From JACPLA01 sp035291905 (GTDB taxonomy: Bacteria > Bacteroidota > Ignavibacteria > UBA10030), in NCBI GenBank assembly GCA_035291905.1, contig DATDRF010000071.1:1-17199 (forward strand): a stretch of 17,199 nucleotides of DNA. Direction: 5' to 3'. The notes beneath the pieces are model-generated. The model did not search any database. It was given only the letters and a program-made list of their open reading frames with translations, and had not been told where the DNA came from. A program made the translations under genes and the position numbers. Of the stretch, positions 1-7,052 are shown piece by piece (position 1 is the stretch's first letter; each line of letters begins with the position of its first letter).

Positions 1-57
1 TCGGAAGTAGTCTGTTCATCTCTTTATGCTTTTGAGGTGAAAAACGCGGTCAGATGT

Positions 58-92
58 CACAATCTACAATCAAAAATCTAAACTCTGAAATG
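58..92. repeat. Short array with 7-bp period next to a stop codon
   Basis: Read in steps of seven from 58, the plus strand gives units CACAATC, TACAATC and AAAAATC, then two more degenerate units (79-85 and 86-92). On the minus strand the unit is GATTNTN. The array lies within 2 nt of the stop codon of the PD40 protein gene. The units are diverged but the phase is kept over five units. Similar heptanucleotide-period arrays recur at 8629-8649 and 12014-12048. They resemble in style the short tandem heptanucleotide repeats described in cyanobacteria; kinship with those is not claimed. Confidence 0.5.
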
Positions 93-93
93 C

Positions 94-1029
94 TCAATCC
101 CCCGGATCGGCTTGCTTCGAGATCGTCGTCGCATCGATCCAGTAAACATCGTAAAGTCCGCGCCTCGTGGAACCAAAGAAGAAATACCTGCCGTCAGGTG
201 AGAATCGGGCAAATCTCTCGGAGTACTTCGAGTTGATCTCAGATCCCAGGTTTCTCGGCGGACTCCACGAACCGTCGCCCCTCCGGTAACAAATGTAAAG
301 ATCGATGCTCCCTTCGATTCCGCCGGCTCGGCTGGATTCAAAGATCAAATAGCTTTCGTCTGGGGCGATGAGCGGGCCATCTTCGTATCCGGAGGTGTTG
401 ATTTCATTGCCAAGCGGCTCCGGAGGCTGGTATTTCCCGTGGACAAAAAGGGAGCGATAAAGATCCAGTGATCCCTTGCCTCCCGGACGATTCGAGGAAA
501 AGTAGAGTGTTCCGTTTTCAGAGGTCGAATGGGCATATTCCTGGCCGAATGAGACAGACGTGTCCAGAGGGGCCGGAATTCCCCAGCTGTCGCCTTTCCG
601 TTCAACGACCCATATCCTCAAGCCTTCACTGCTTAATCTCGGTTGACCGCCGGACCGCAACGGTCTTCGGGAGCTGAAGAAGAGCGTGGTTCCGTCAGAC
701 GAAAAAACCGGATAGATATCGTCGTTGGATGAATCTGCGAAGGATGGCCGGGTGGGTCCCTTCCACTTGCCGTCTTCTCTTCGCATTTCGAGAAGAAAGC
801 TGTTCGGATATGCGTTGCGCTTCACCGGCGACCACAGGACTAGGTTACCCTCGGGAGAGAAAGCAGGGGAGCTGTGCTCGATCGAATCCGTGCTGATAAC
901 TCCCGGTGCAAAAATGGCTGGAATCATTCCAGGCGGCTTCTGGCCAAGATAGTCCCCCCGAAGATTCTCTTGGCCTGAGATCCACGGGGGAAAAATGAGG
1001 ATGGCGATGGAAAGCATTGACTTCCACAT
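94..1029 (-). CDS. Secreted PD40/WD40-like beta-propeller protein
   Basis: This is a 311-residue protein with an N-terminal signal peptide (MWKSMLSIAILIFPPWISGQ) and at least four or five PD40-type blades. The blades are recognisable by repeated 'FSPDG..L.F.S.R' signatures: SPEGNLVLWS, SSDGTTLFFSSRRP, ENGTLYFSSNRPGG, DESYLIFESSRAGG and SPDGRYFFFGSTRRG. PD40 (TolB-like) propellers act in the periplasm or at the cell surface as protein- or ligand-binding platforms; no catalytic residues are evident. The reading frame continues upstream to a GTG at 1125, but that start would put about 86 nt inside the preceding gene and precede the signal peptide with an unlikely 32-residue extension. The ATG at 1029 lies 10 nt after the SDR stop and is preferred. 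There is no lipobox Cys and no T9SS sorting domain. It is probably co-transcribed with the SDR gene. The specific role is unknown. Confidence 0.85.
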   Translation of the reverse strand: MWKSMLSIAILIFPPWISGQENLRGDYLGQKPPGMIPAIFAPGVISTDSIEHSSPAFSPEGNLVLWSPVKRNAYPNSFLLEMRREDGKWKGPTRPSFADSSNDDIYPVFSSDGTTLFFSSRRPLRSGGQPRLSSEGLRIWVVERKGDSWGIPAPLDTSVSFGQEYAHSTSENGTLYFSSNRPGGKGSLDLYRSLFVHGKYQPPEPLGNEINTSGYEDGPLIAPDESYLIFESSRAGGIEGSIDLYICYRRGDGSWSPPRNLGSEINSKYSERFARFSPDGRYFFFGSTRRGLYDVYWIDATTISKQADPGD

Positions 1030-1039
1030 GAGACAAATC

Positions 1040-1717
1040 TCACTCTGTCCGAGGTGACGTTCGCGCCAGTTGAGTAATATCCGTGCACCCGAGAATTCTG
1101 AGAGGAAAACCCCCCTCGGCAACACGCATCATTGAGCGGCCGACATCCTCGAGCGTGCAGACGTATTTGGGAAAAAGGATCCTCAGGATTGGATAGAGTG
1201 GTGCCAGAATCTTGGCAAGGGCTATAGCATTCTTGAGTCCGGGTATGGGTCTTATGAACCCCGGCCTGAATGCGTAGACAGCCTTGAACGGAAGCTTCAT
1301 GAGGTCGTTTTCGGTTTTCCCCTTCACGCGGGCCCACATGCTTCGGCCATGCTCAGAACTGTCGGTCCCCAATCCGGATACATAGCAGAAGACCATTTCC
1401 GCGTTGAGCCGGGATAATGTCCTCGCAGCCGCCATGGTCAGGTCATAGGTGAGCCGGCGGTACTCCTCCTCGGTCTTGCCTACGGATGTTACACCGAGGC
1501 AGAAGAAGCACGCATTGTATCCGGTCAGACGATTCGCAAGCGATGCATAATCATAAAAATCCTGATGCAGGATTTCACTCAGTTTCTGGTGTCTCACGCC
1601 GCACGATCTGCGGCCGATCACGAGGATCGATTCCACGGAAAGGTTGTTGAGCGCCTCATGGAGAACGCCCTCGCCAACCATCCCCGTGGCCCCAAAGATT
1701 ATGGCTTTGATTCTCAT
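1040..1717 (-). CDS. Atypical SDR, NAD(P)-binding epimerase-like protein
   Basis: The 225-residue protein starts with a Rossmann motif (GATGMVG, residues 9-15; G9, G12, G15) typical of atypical short-chain dehydrogenases/reductases of the NAD-dependent epimerase or TIP30/HTATIP2-like type. Its length fits that family. The region aligned with the catalytic YxxxK reads SMWARVKGKTE (about 127-135), so Trp128 sits where classical SDRs have Tyr while Lys132 is kept. As I recall the family, this is a common variant, and the reaction is unknown. The start is supported by a purine-rich site (GGGGAG) just before ATG 1717. A 218-nt gap (1718-1935) separates it from the PAP2 gene; I saw no convincing promoter or other gene there. 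The PD40 gene follows after 10 nt. It could belong to the upstream lipid operon by proximity, but nothing in the sequence proves it. Confidence 0.85.
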   Translation of the reverse strand: MRIKAIIFGATGMVGEGVLHEALNNLSVESILVIGRRSCGVRHQKLSEILHQDFYDYASLANRLTGYNACFFCLGVTSVGKTEEEYRRLTYDLTMAAARTLSRLNAEMVFCYVSGLGTDSSEHGRSMWARVKGKTENDLMKLPFKAVYAFRPGFIRPIPGLKNAIALAKILAPLYPILRILFPKYVCTLEDVGRSMMRVAEGGFPLRILGCTDITQLARTSPRTE

Positions 1718-1935
1718 CCCATCTCCCCAACGGAGTTTTCGTGTTCACCTTGTGTCCAACCGCCCTGTTTGCTTCGCCTTTCGAAGGACCATCAGCCCTT
1801 GTTCAGCCTTATGTGTAATGAGGCCATGATGCGTGGCTCTCTCCTTGCCGTACATTGGGATTTCAGATGGAACACGGGGGTTGAGGAATTTAGGGGAGGG
1901 GACGATAGGATGCAAGTGCCGCGTCCTCATACAAA

Positions 1936-2664
1936 TCAAATCAGCTGCGCTCCAATGACAATCAGAAGAACGACAACGCACGCCGTGAGGGCCGGGACCA
2001 TCTTCCGAGCCGAAAATCGCAGAGCGTTCAACGGCTGGTCCGAATCGCCGATCAGCCTCTCATAAGTCCTGCTTGTAACCCACCATATCAGAAATCCGAC
2101 GGCAGTTCCTCCAATCAGATCAATAAAGAGATGTTGCTTGATCAGGACTGTCGATGCAATGATGAGCAGGGTAGCGATAAGGAGGATCCCCTCCAGGAGC
2201 TTTGGCCGCCCCTGACGGAGGCACGCAAAAAAGACGGTCCACGTGATTGCGACATGAAGGCTGGGAAAGTTCTGAGCCCCGGGCAGAAAATCGTGCGAAT
2301 GGATGTACCGCACAAGCTGTTCCGAAAGGGAGTTCCCCCCGGGCTGTGGTTTTGGAAATGCAATGGGAAGGCCAATGTGGCCAATGAAGCCAATGAGGGT
2401 ACAGAGGGCAATGCTGAGGAAAGCAATATTGAAACGGTGCCAGTTGGTTGTCATCGGAATGAGAATAAACGGAAATACATAGCAGAGGACATAGAACCAG
2501 ACAAACAGAGGTACCAGGGGGATTTGCCTGTCCAAGGAAGAGGTGAGGTCCCGGGTCGAGAGCGTTTGAGCCAGCAATCCTTCGAGAATAAAGACGATGA
2601 CCCAACCAACATAGAACCAGAGTGCGATGATCGTGTACTTGCCTCGGATGGGGTCAGAACTCAT
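1936..2664 (-). CDS. Membrane PAP2-type phosphotransferase, Aur1/Ipt1-like
   Basis: This is a 242-residue integral membrane protein with about six hydrophobic segments. It carries the PAP2 signatures in the form seen in the inositolphosphotransferase Aur1/Ipt1 subgroup: NFPSLHVA (H137 in PSLH) and STVLIKQHLFIDLIGG (H178 and D182). In that family the two histidines and the aspartate perform phosphoryl or phosphoalcohol transfer on lipids; yeast Aur1 makes inositol-phosphorylceramide, while other members are plain lipid phosphatases. The ATG overlaps the stop of the upstream GNAT gene as ATGA (2661-2664), a classic arrangement for translational coupling, so the two products probably act together. 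Given the ceramide synthase-like relationship of the partner, transfer of a polar head group to a ceramide-like lipid is a reasonable guess. A simple PAP2 phosphatase is the main alternative. Confidence 0.85.
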   Translation of the reverse strand: MSSDPIRGKYTIIALWFYVGWVIVFILEGLLAQTLSTRDLTSSLDRQIPLVPLFVWFYVLCYVFPFILIPMTTNWHRFNIAFLSIALCTLIGFIGHIGLPIAFPKPQPGGNSLSEQLVRYIHSHDFLPGAQNFPSLHVAITWTVFFACLRQGRPKLLEGILLIATLLIIASTVLIKQHLFIDLIGGTAVGFLIWWVTSRTYERLIGDSDQPLNALRFSARKMVPALTACVVVLLIVIGAQLI

Positions 2665-3785
2665 TGGAGGCTTTTCTGAAAGATTCGAAATCGTTTGTAG
2701 ACTGTCCCGCCAACTCTCTCCATCTCCGCTCTCATGAGGGTGTTCGTTTCGAGCTCATGATGGCTGTCCATGTATTCGAATCCGGCATCAAGGGCAGATT
2801 TCATGAATCGGTAACCCAACAAGACGTCGACTCCCTTGCCGCGATAGCCTTCTTTGACACCGCCGAGGTATGCGTCGATTTTCTCGGTCAGCCTCCTGGA
2901 TCTCAAGATCTTGAACGCGCCGAACGGAAAAAGGCGGCCCCGTGCTTTCCGGATTCCTTCGGCAAGGCTTGGAATTCCAATCATGAAGCCAATGATCTCA
3001 CCCTGCTGATCCGCCACGAGCTTGATGAAGCGGGGATCGACAACAGGCAAGTACCGCCCGGCAAGCTGATCCATCTCGGATTCATCCAGCTCAGAATATC
3101 CATAAATCGCCTCGAAGCACTCGTTCATGAGTCGAAACATGGGCCGAATGTACGGCCTGATCTCTCTTTGTCGGCTGAATTCGATGAGCGTAAATTCCTT
3201 GTGCCGACAGGCTCTTTCGTACAACGACTTATAGGCTTCCGTCAGCGCATGTTCGAGAATGACCTTATACACAACATAATCCACTTCCTTTGTATATCCC
3301 TGTCGTTCAACCATGGGCGGAAGAAACGGGTAGTTGTAGTAGGTAGCGAGGTTGGGAGGATACTCGAACCCATCCAAAAGGAAGCCTTCCGGATCTTCTT
3401 CCGTGAATCCTTGCGGCCCGACAATTCTTTGCATGCCGCGCCCGCGAGCCCACTCTTCAACGCTTCGTAACAACGCTGCCGCGACTGTTTCGTCTTCAAT
3501 GCATTCAAGATAACCAAATCGGGCATCGCTTCTCCGCCAATGGGTATTGTAACGTCGATTGATGACTCCGGCGATCCTTCCGACCGCTTCGCCGTTTGAG
3601 TACGCAAGCGCGAGCATGCTGTCGCAATACCGATGTGCCAGATTACGACGAGAATCAAATGTCTTCCTGTCGTCCGAATAGATAGGGGGCACCCATCCCG
3701 CATGACCCGTGTGTAGTTTCTCCGGCAGAAAGATGAATTCCTTCATCTGCGCTCTTGTTCCAACCGGATGTACGACAAGTGTCAT
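2661..3785 (-). CDS. GNAT-fold acyltransferase, YghO/bacterial ceramide synthase-like family
   Basis: The 374-residue protein has the layout of the YghO-type family, which InterPro groups as BcerS-like. It shows an N-terminal 'F..LPEKL...H.GWVPP' segment, 'GRIAGVINRRYN' (about 69-80), 'GPQGFTEEDPEGFLLDGFEYPP' as the central signature, and a C-terminal GNAT core ending 'GVKEGYRGKGVDVLLGY ... SHHELETNTLMRAEMERVGG'. YRGKG matches the acyl-CoA/acyl-ACP pyrophosphate-binding loop of GNATs. One family member in Caulobacter is an experimentally assigned ceramide synthase; most others are uncharacterised, so the substrate here is inference. The ATG at 3785 lies 16 nt after the stop of the cobalamin-type radical SAM gene, with GGGGA upstream as a plausible ribosome-binding site. 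The gene ends in a 4-bp ATGA overlap with the PAP2 gene. The family call is firm; the ceramide role is moderate at best. Confidence 0.8.
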   Translation of the reverse strand: MTLVVHPVGTRAQMKEFIFLPEKLHTGHAGWVPPIYSDDRKTFDSRRNLAHRYCDSMLALAYSNGEAVGRIAGVINRRYNTHWRRSDARFGYLECIEDETVAAALLRSVEEWARGRGMQRIVGPQGFTEEDPEGFLLDGFEYPPNLATYYNYPFLPPMVERQGYTKEVDYVVYKVILEHALTEAYKSLYERACRHKEFTLIEFSRQREIRPYIRPMFRLMNECFEAIYGYSELDESEMDQLAGRYLPVVDPRFIKLVADQQGEIIGFMIGIPSLAEGIRKARGRLFPFGAFKILRSRRLTEKIDAYLGGVKEGYRGKGVDVLLGYRFMKSALDAGFEYMDSHHELETNTLMRAEMERVGGTVYKRFRIFQKSLQ

Positions 3786-3801
3786 GAGGTAATCCCCATG
3801 A

Positions 3802-5367
3802 TTATGAAAAGCGGTAGCGATGAACCTCTACACGGGGCTGGCGATAAGGGTTTAAAGCGTCGCGCAGCCGCGTGTAATGATACAAAAGGGGAACGACGAT
3901 GCTTTTCGACCGCTCGTGAAGGGGGATGGACATGGAAGCCTCGATCCGGTCTCGAAGTGTTACGAGATACTCACGCACGCGTTGAGATGGTGCCTTGGCA
4001 ATTCCCAGGCTCATCAGAGGATGGAATCGCCGGCACATGCGGCGGTGTTCAAGGGCTCTGCGCCGCAAGAGCGGGACAGGGCTCTCCTTGTGTGTTTCAT
4101 ATCCGTTCAGTTGCACCTCCAGGACTCGAAAAATGCACGGTCCGAGTTCTTCATACTCTCGTTCGAATAAACGAAGAATGAGTGATTCCAGTTCAAAGGG
4201 AGAAAAATGGGGATGCTTGAAGAGGACATGAAATCCGTCATGGTACTTGTGCGGAACCTGAAGAAGCCTGTTCTGTTTTCGCATCTCTTCGTACAACGGC
4301 GTTTGCGGGCACGGACTATAGATCATGAGCTGGGAAAGCGTCGGTTGGATCGAAAGCAGATACTGAAAATCGTCCTCTATGCCTTTCTCGTCATGCCAGT
4401 CGTACCCAATGATCATTGATGTCAAAACGCTGATCCCGGCTTTCTTCAGTTTGTGAATGGCGTGGGGAACGTCGATATCCTTCAATTTTGTATATGTGGC
4501 CCGGTTCGATTCTATCCCTACCCACACGCCTGCGAGTCCCATTGAAAGCAGCTCTTCCGTTTTGTACTGAGAAAGGCTCTTGAGAGAGGTCAGACACGAA
4601 AAGAGTATCGGCTTCTCGAGTTCCCGCGCATTCCACTCGGCCATTTCCATCGAACGGCGCCGATCCATGAGAAAGTCTTCGTCGATAATGCCGACGTCCC
4701 TGGACGTGGCTTTTCCAAAATCGGCCGAACAGATGAAATCATGGATCTCTTTGCCGCTCTTCACCAGCGGATGATAGGTGCGCTTGAAGAAATGGCTCGT
4801 GCAGCAAAAATCGCATCCCCGCGAACATCCAAGACCGGTTGGAACCACGAGGGAGGTTCCCGTGGAGATCGAGAGAACGCTCAACTGGCGCGTGATGGTG
4901 GGAAGTCTGAATGCGGTGATTTCCCTTTCTCCGAGCAACCGCTTGAAGTAGTTAACACCCTCTTCCCGACAAACGAAATCTGCATGGCGGTCGCATTCTT
5001 CGAGGACTGTTCCGTACCCCCCCAGCACAATCTTTGTTTTTGGTGCTTCCCGGCGGACCACTCGGCAAATTTCCTGTGCCTTCGGAAACGTGCACATACT
5101 GAATCCGATGCCGATGAAGTCATATCCCTTCCCTAGCTCTTTTTCCAGCTGTTTGAGAGTTGGATAGTGCAGAACTGTTACAGGGGCGAGAAGATTCTCC
5201 GCAATGAAATCTAATCCCCATCCGGTACAGATGGCGCGAATGCTGAACGGTCCCTGTCGCAGAGTCACTTGCGCATGATACATCTCCGCCTGGATGTTCT
5301 TCGTGCAGGTTTCGTTGTCGACACCCAGAGGCTGGTGAATCGTCGTCAGCAGAACCGTTGGAGCCAT
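3802..5367 (-). CDS. Radical SAM protein with cobalamin-binding-like N-terminal domain
   Basis: The 521-residue protein carries a canonical radical SAM motif, GCSRGCDFC (C181, C185, C188). Before it, residues about 60-150 form a Rossmann-like B12-binding domain as in class B enzymes (LHYPTLKQLEKELGKGYDFIG, IVLGGYG, 'ADFVCREEG'). The DxHxxG histidine loop is absent, as in many base-off family members. Class B enzymes typically methylate unactivated carbons or build rings; the substrate is unknown. The frame is open upstream to 5496, but that would overlap the preceding radical SAM gene by over 120 nt. The ATG at 5367 lies 2 nt after that gene's stop and opens directly into MAPTVLLTTIHQPLG, so it is preferred even without a clear Shine-Dalgarno. 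The gene sits second in the operon and the GNAT gene follows closely. Confidence 0.88.
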   Translation of the reverse strand: MAPTVLLTTIHQPLGVDNETCTKNIQAEMYHAQVTLRQGPFSIRAICTGWGLDFIAENLLAPVTVLHYPTLKQLEKELGKGYDFIGIGFSMCTFPKAQEICRVVRREAPKTKIVLGGYGTVLEECDRHADFVCREEGVNYFKRLLGEREITAFRLPTITRQLSVLSISTGTSLVVPTGLGCSRGCDFCCTSHFFKRTYHPLVKSGKEIHDFICSADFGKATSRDVGIIDEDFLMDRRRSMEMAEWNARELEKPILFSCLTSLKSLSQYKTEELLSMGLAGVWVGIESNRATYTKLKDIDVPHAIHKLKKAGISVLTSMIIGYDWHDEKGIEDDFQYLLSIQPTLSQLMIYSPCPQTPLYEEMRKQNRLLQVPHKYHDGFHVLFKHPHFSPFELESLILRLFEREYEELGPCIFRVLEVQLNGYETHKESPVPLLRRRALEHRRMCRRFHPLMSLGIAKAPSQRVREYLVTLRDRIEASMSIPLHERSKSIVVPLLYHYTRLRDALNPYRQPRVEVHRYRFS

Positions 5368-5369
5368 CG

Positions 5370-6620
5370 CTACACCGTTTGGTTCTGGATTCTTGGCGCC
5401 ATGGTCACCGGTCCGCTGAACTTGAGGTAATTGTCCAGCTGGCATGCCGGTACCACCCGGTCCTTCCAGACAGTTCCATTGGGACATCCGTCGCAATGAT
5501 CCTGTTCTCCGTTTGGAAGAATGTCGATTGGCTGGAGGAGGCTGATGGTCTGTATCGAGAGCTTTTCAAACAAGCGGGATGGCTGGCGAAGCACAGCCCG
5601 GAAATAGTTCTTCATTGTCGTCCTCAACTCTCGATCAAAGAAGCTGAACAAGAAGAGGAGTTTTGCCTTCTTGCTCAGCGAGGGTTTTCCGTATGCAAGA
5701 AAGCAGCCATTCCACAAATGATATGCATTCTGCATTAGCTCCATGGTGGCCGGTCCAATGTTGCCGAAAGCCTCGCGGTTCGACCCGATGCGGCCCGCCA
5801 TGCCCCATTTCAATGACTGTGGCAGTGTTGTGCCGCCGATGAAGGAACAGAACCTGAAGTCGGGGAGTGCTTTTCTCACCTCGCGGTACAAATCGAGCGT
5901 TGTGAGGTTTTCATAGCGATTCTCGGAAAAGAATCCCATTTGAGCCAGGTCGATCCTGCGGCCTCCCGCATAGTAGTCAAACGGCGTCGCGGGGCTTAGC
6001 ATCCTGACAGCAATCAGAGTCATGACGCTGACGTCACGGATGTTCCTGCTGGTCCACGAGACAATGTCCGGAACATACTGGAGTGTATCGGGGAAAATAG
6101 TGGTATTGAATCCGCAGACAAGGCCGCCCTCCGACCTTGTCATATCCGCATAGCGCTGCCGAAGCTCATTCAGTTCCAGCTCGTTCTTTCCCCTCCATTC
6201 CGGTCGCGATTGATGGCTGTCGACGTGGAAGGTGATTCCATAAGCGCCGTTGAGCCGGAGGTCGTGGAGAAGCTCCCGACTGAGGTCCAATCCGTTTGTG
6301 ACGATTTGAGGCTTGACGTTCCTCTTCTTCACCATCCGGACGACTTCGACAATGCGGGGATGGGTAAGCGGCTCGCCGCCTGCAATGAGGATGGCGTCGC
6401 ATTTGCGAATGCGGAGGAGCGTTTCAAGTTCCTGTTCGATTTGTTCCAACGGTTTTTGACTCAGGGGATCGTTGATCGCAAAGCATGCGTCGCATGTCAT
6501 GTTGCACTTGCGTGTGGGCTCAAGCCAGGCCATGGCGTTGTCACTTGTCTTCCAGGGCATGCGGTACAGGTTGCGAATGTCGACAGCGTCGTTGTCCGCT
6601 CGTATCGGGGTCGTTTCCAT
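5370..6620 (-). CDS. Radical SAM protein with C-terminal Cys (SPASM-like) motif
   Basis: The 416-residue protein has the radical SAM motif KCNMTCDACFA (C39, C43, C46), followed by AGGEPLTHP (GGEP at 81-84) and VTNG (about 108-110), all expected for SAM and cluster binding in the TIM-barrel. The C-terminus has C376, C379 and C393 (DHCDGCPNG ... VPACQL), which could ligate an auxiliary iron-sulfur cluster as in SPASM/twitch proteins. The substrate cannot be read from the sequence. Candidates include a lipid or a peptide; no precursor peptide was seen nearby. An in-frame TGA lies two codons before ATG 6620, so the start cannot be further upstream. No Shine-Dalgarno is obvious at this start. It is the first gene of the operon 6620-1936 and lies 52 nt behind a 15-codon remnant ORF and a promoter shared in ancestry with the gene at 13066. 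Confidence 0.88.
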   Translation of the reverse strand: METTPIRADNDAVDIRNLYRMPWKTSDNAMAWLEPTRKCNMTCDACFAINDPLSQKPLEQIEQELETLLRIRKCDAILIAGGEPLTHPRIVEVVRMVKKRNVKPQIVTNGLDLSRELLHDLRLNGAYGITFHVDSHQSRPEWRGKNELELNELRQRYADMTRSEGGLVCGFNTTIFPDTLQYVPDIVSWTSRNIRDVSVMTLIAVRMLSPATPFDYYAGGRRIDLAQMGFFSENRYENLTTLDLYREVRKALPDFRFCSFIGGTTLPQSLKWGMAGRIGSNREAFGNIGPATMELMQNAYHLWNGCFLAYGKPSLSKKAKLLFLFSFFDRELRTTMKNYFRAVLRQPSRLFEKLSIQTISLLQPIDILPNGEQDHCDGCPNGTVWKDRVVPACQLDNYLKFSGPVTMAPRIQNQTV

Positions 6621-6673
6621 ACGTCACGTCATGAAGAGATTCCTGGATGGGTGGAAAAAGATCATGATTCATC

Positions 6674-6721
6674 TCAAGGAAAGTAAAAGAGGAACACCAA
6701 TGACAGAACACGCGTTTTCAT
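6674..6721 (-). pseudogene. 15-codon remnant of a secreted-protein gene start, or leader ORF
   Basis: On the minus strand an ATG at 6721 opens MKTRVLSLVFLFYFP followed by TGA. The first six codons encode MKTRVL, identical to the start of the Asp-box T9SS protein at 13066, and differ from it only at synonymous third positions. The preceding GCGGGGAAA and the farther leader and promoter also match that gene. The simplest reading is a decayed duplicate of a signal-peptide-encoding gene start. It now lies in the leader of the radical SAM operon and may be translated as a short leader peptide. It is too short for a functional secreted protein. Confidence 0.5.
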
Positions 6722-6800
6722 CTTTCCCCGCCTTTCAAACGGCGTGTCATAGAGGAAGGAAATCGAGTCCCATCCACCCCACTCAGATGTGACTCGTCAC

Positions 6801-6829
6801 AATGTAACAATGAGGGGGAGTGTTGTCAA
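6801..6829 (-). promoter_or_regulatory. Sigma70-like promoter for the radical SAM/lipid operon
   Basis: On the minus strand TTGACA (6829-6824) is followed after 17 nt by TACATT (6806-6801). The -35 is perfect and the -10 matches four of six positions. It reads toward the remnant ORF at 6721 and the radical SAM gene at 6620. The same box pair with the same spacing recurs before the gene at 13066 within a conserved block, which raises confidence that it is functional. The predicted leader to 6620 is long, roughly 170 nt. Confidence 0.6.
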
Positions 6830-6864
6830 GAGAAGCGGTGCCGACAATGGGCTACCGGACCTAT

Positions 6865-6892
6865 TTGCCTTTCTCGCCGGAACTCTTATCTT
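6865..6892 (+). promoter_or_regulatory. Possible weak promoter for the plus-strand radical SAM gene
   Basis: TTGCCT (6865-6870) and TATCTT (6887-6892) lie 16 nt apart and face the gene at 7053. Each hexamer matches four of six consensus positions. This is the best pair I noticed between 6830 and 7052, but it is a weak match and has no second copy to support it. Confidence 0.25.
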
Positions 6893-6980
6893 TTAACTAA
6901 GCACCCCGAATTCTTCAAAGCTTCTCCACGCCTCCCACCCTCCTTGAATTCCGGCGCTAGAATCCACATTGCAGTGTCCT

Positions 6981-7023
6981 CATCCCTCTCTCTCCTCTCT
7001 TTCTAAGGGAGAAAGGAAGGGAT
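6981..7023. repeat. Imperfect pyrimidine/purine inverted repeat before the radical SAM gene
   Basis: A pyrimidine-rich left arm (ATCCC at 6982-6986, CTTTC at 6999-7003) is followed by a purine-rich right arm (GAAAG at 7011-7015, GGGAT at 7019-7023). The inner stem closes on a 7-nt TAAGGGA loop. Elements of this style are common dispersed intergenic repeats in bacterial genomes. It ends about 20 nt before the ribosome-binding site of the gene at 7053 and might fold in its mRNA leader. Pairing is imperfect between the two stems. Confidence 0.4.
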
Positions 7024-7042
7024 TGGCTTTTAACATTCAGCC

Positions 7043-7048
7043 AAGGAG
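7043..7048 (+). promoter_or_regulatory. Ribosome-binding site deciding the start at 7053
   Basis: AAGGAG lies 4 nt before ATG 7053. The reading frame extends upstream to 6969, but the extension translates the inverted-repeat element and has no such site. The ATG at 7053 opens MNILLVNPVYP, the usual N-terminus of B12-binding radical SAM proteins. Confidence 0.7.
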
Positions 7049-7052
7049 TTCC

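Noticed and set aside
1030..1125. N-terminal extension of the PD40 protein to a GTG at 1125
   Set aside because: It overlaps the SDR gene by 86 nt and would bury the obvious signal peptide that starts at 1029.
1745..1981. 78-codon minus-strand frame in the gap before the SDR gene
   Set aside because: It overlaps the end of the PAP2 gene, has no ribosome-binding site and no recognisable domain.
5368..5496. Upstream extension of the B12-type radical SAM gene
   Set aside because: It lies wholly inside the preceding radical SAM gene and encodes a low-quality Gly/Pro-rich stretch; the ATG at 5367 starts the conserved domain.
5370..6730. RiPP-type peptide-modifying system (radical SAM plus precursor)
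   Set aside because: The only small ORF nearby is a signal-peptide relic matching the gene at 13066; no precursor-like core peptide or RRE domain is visible, so a lipid role is preferred.
6969..7052. Upstream extension of the plus-strand radical SAM gene
   Set aside because: It translates an intergenic inverted repeat, while ATG 7053 has AAGGAG and the expected N-terminus.
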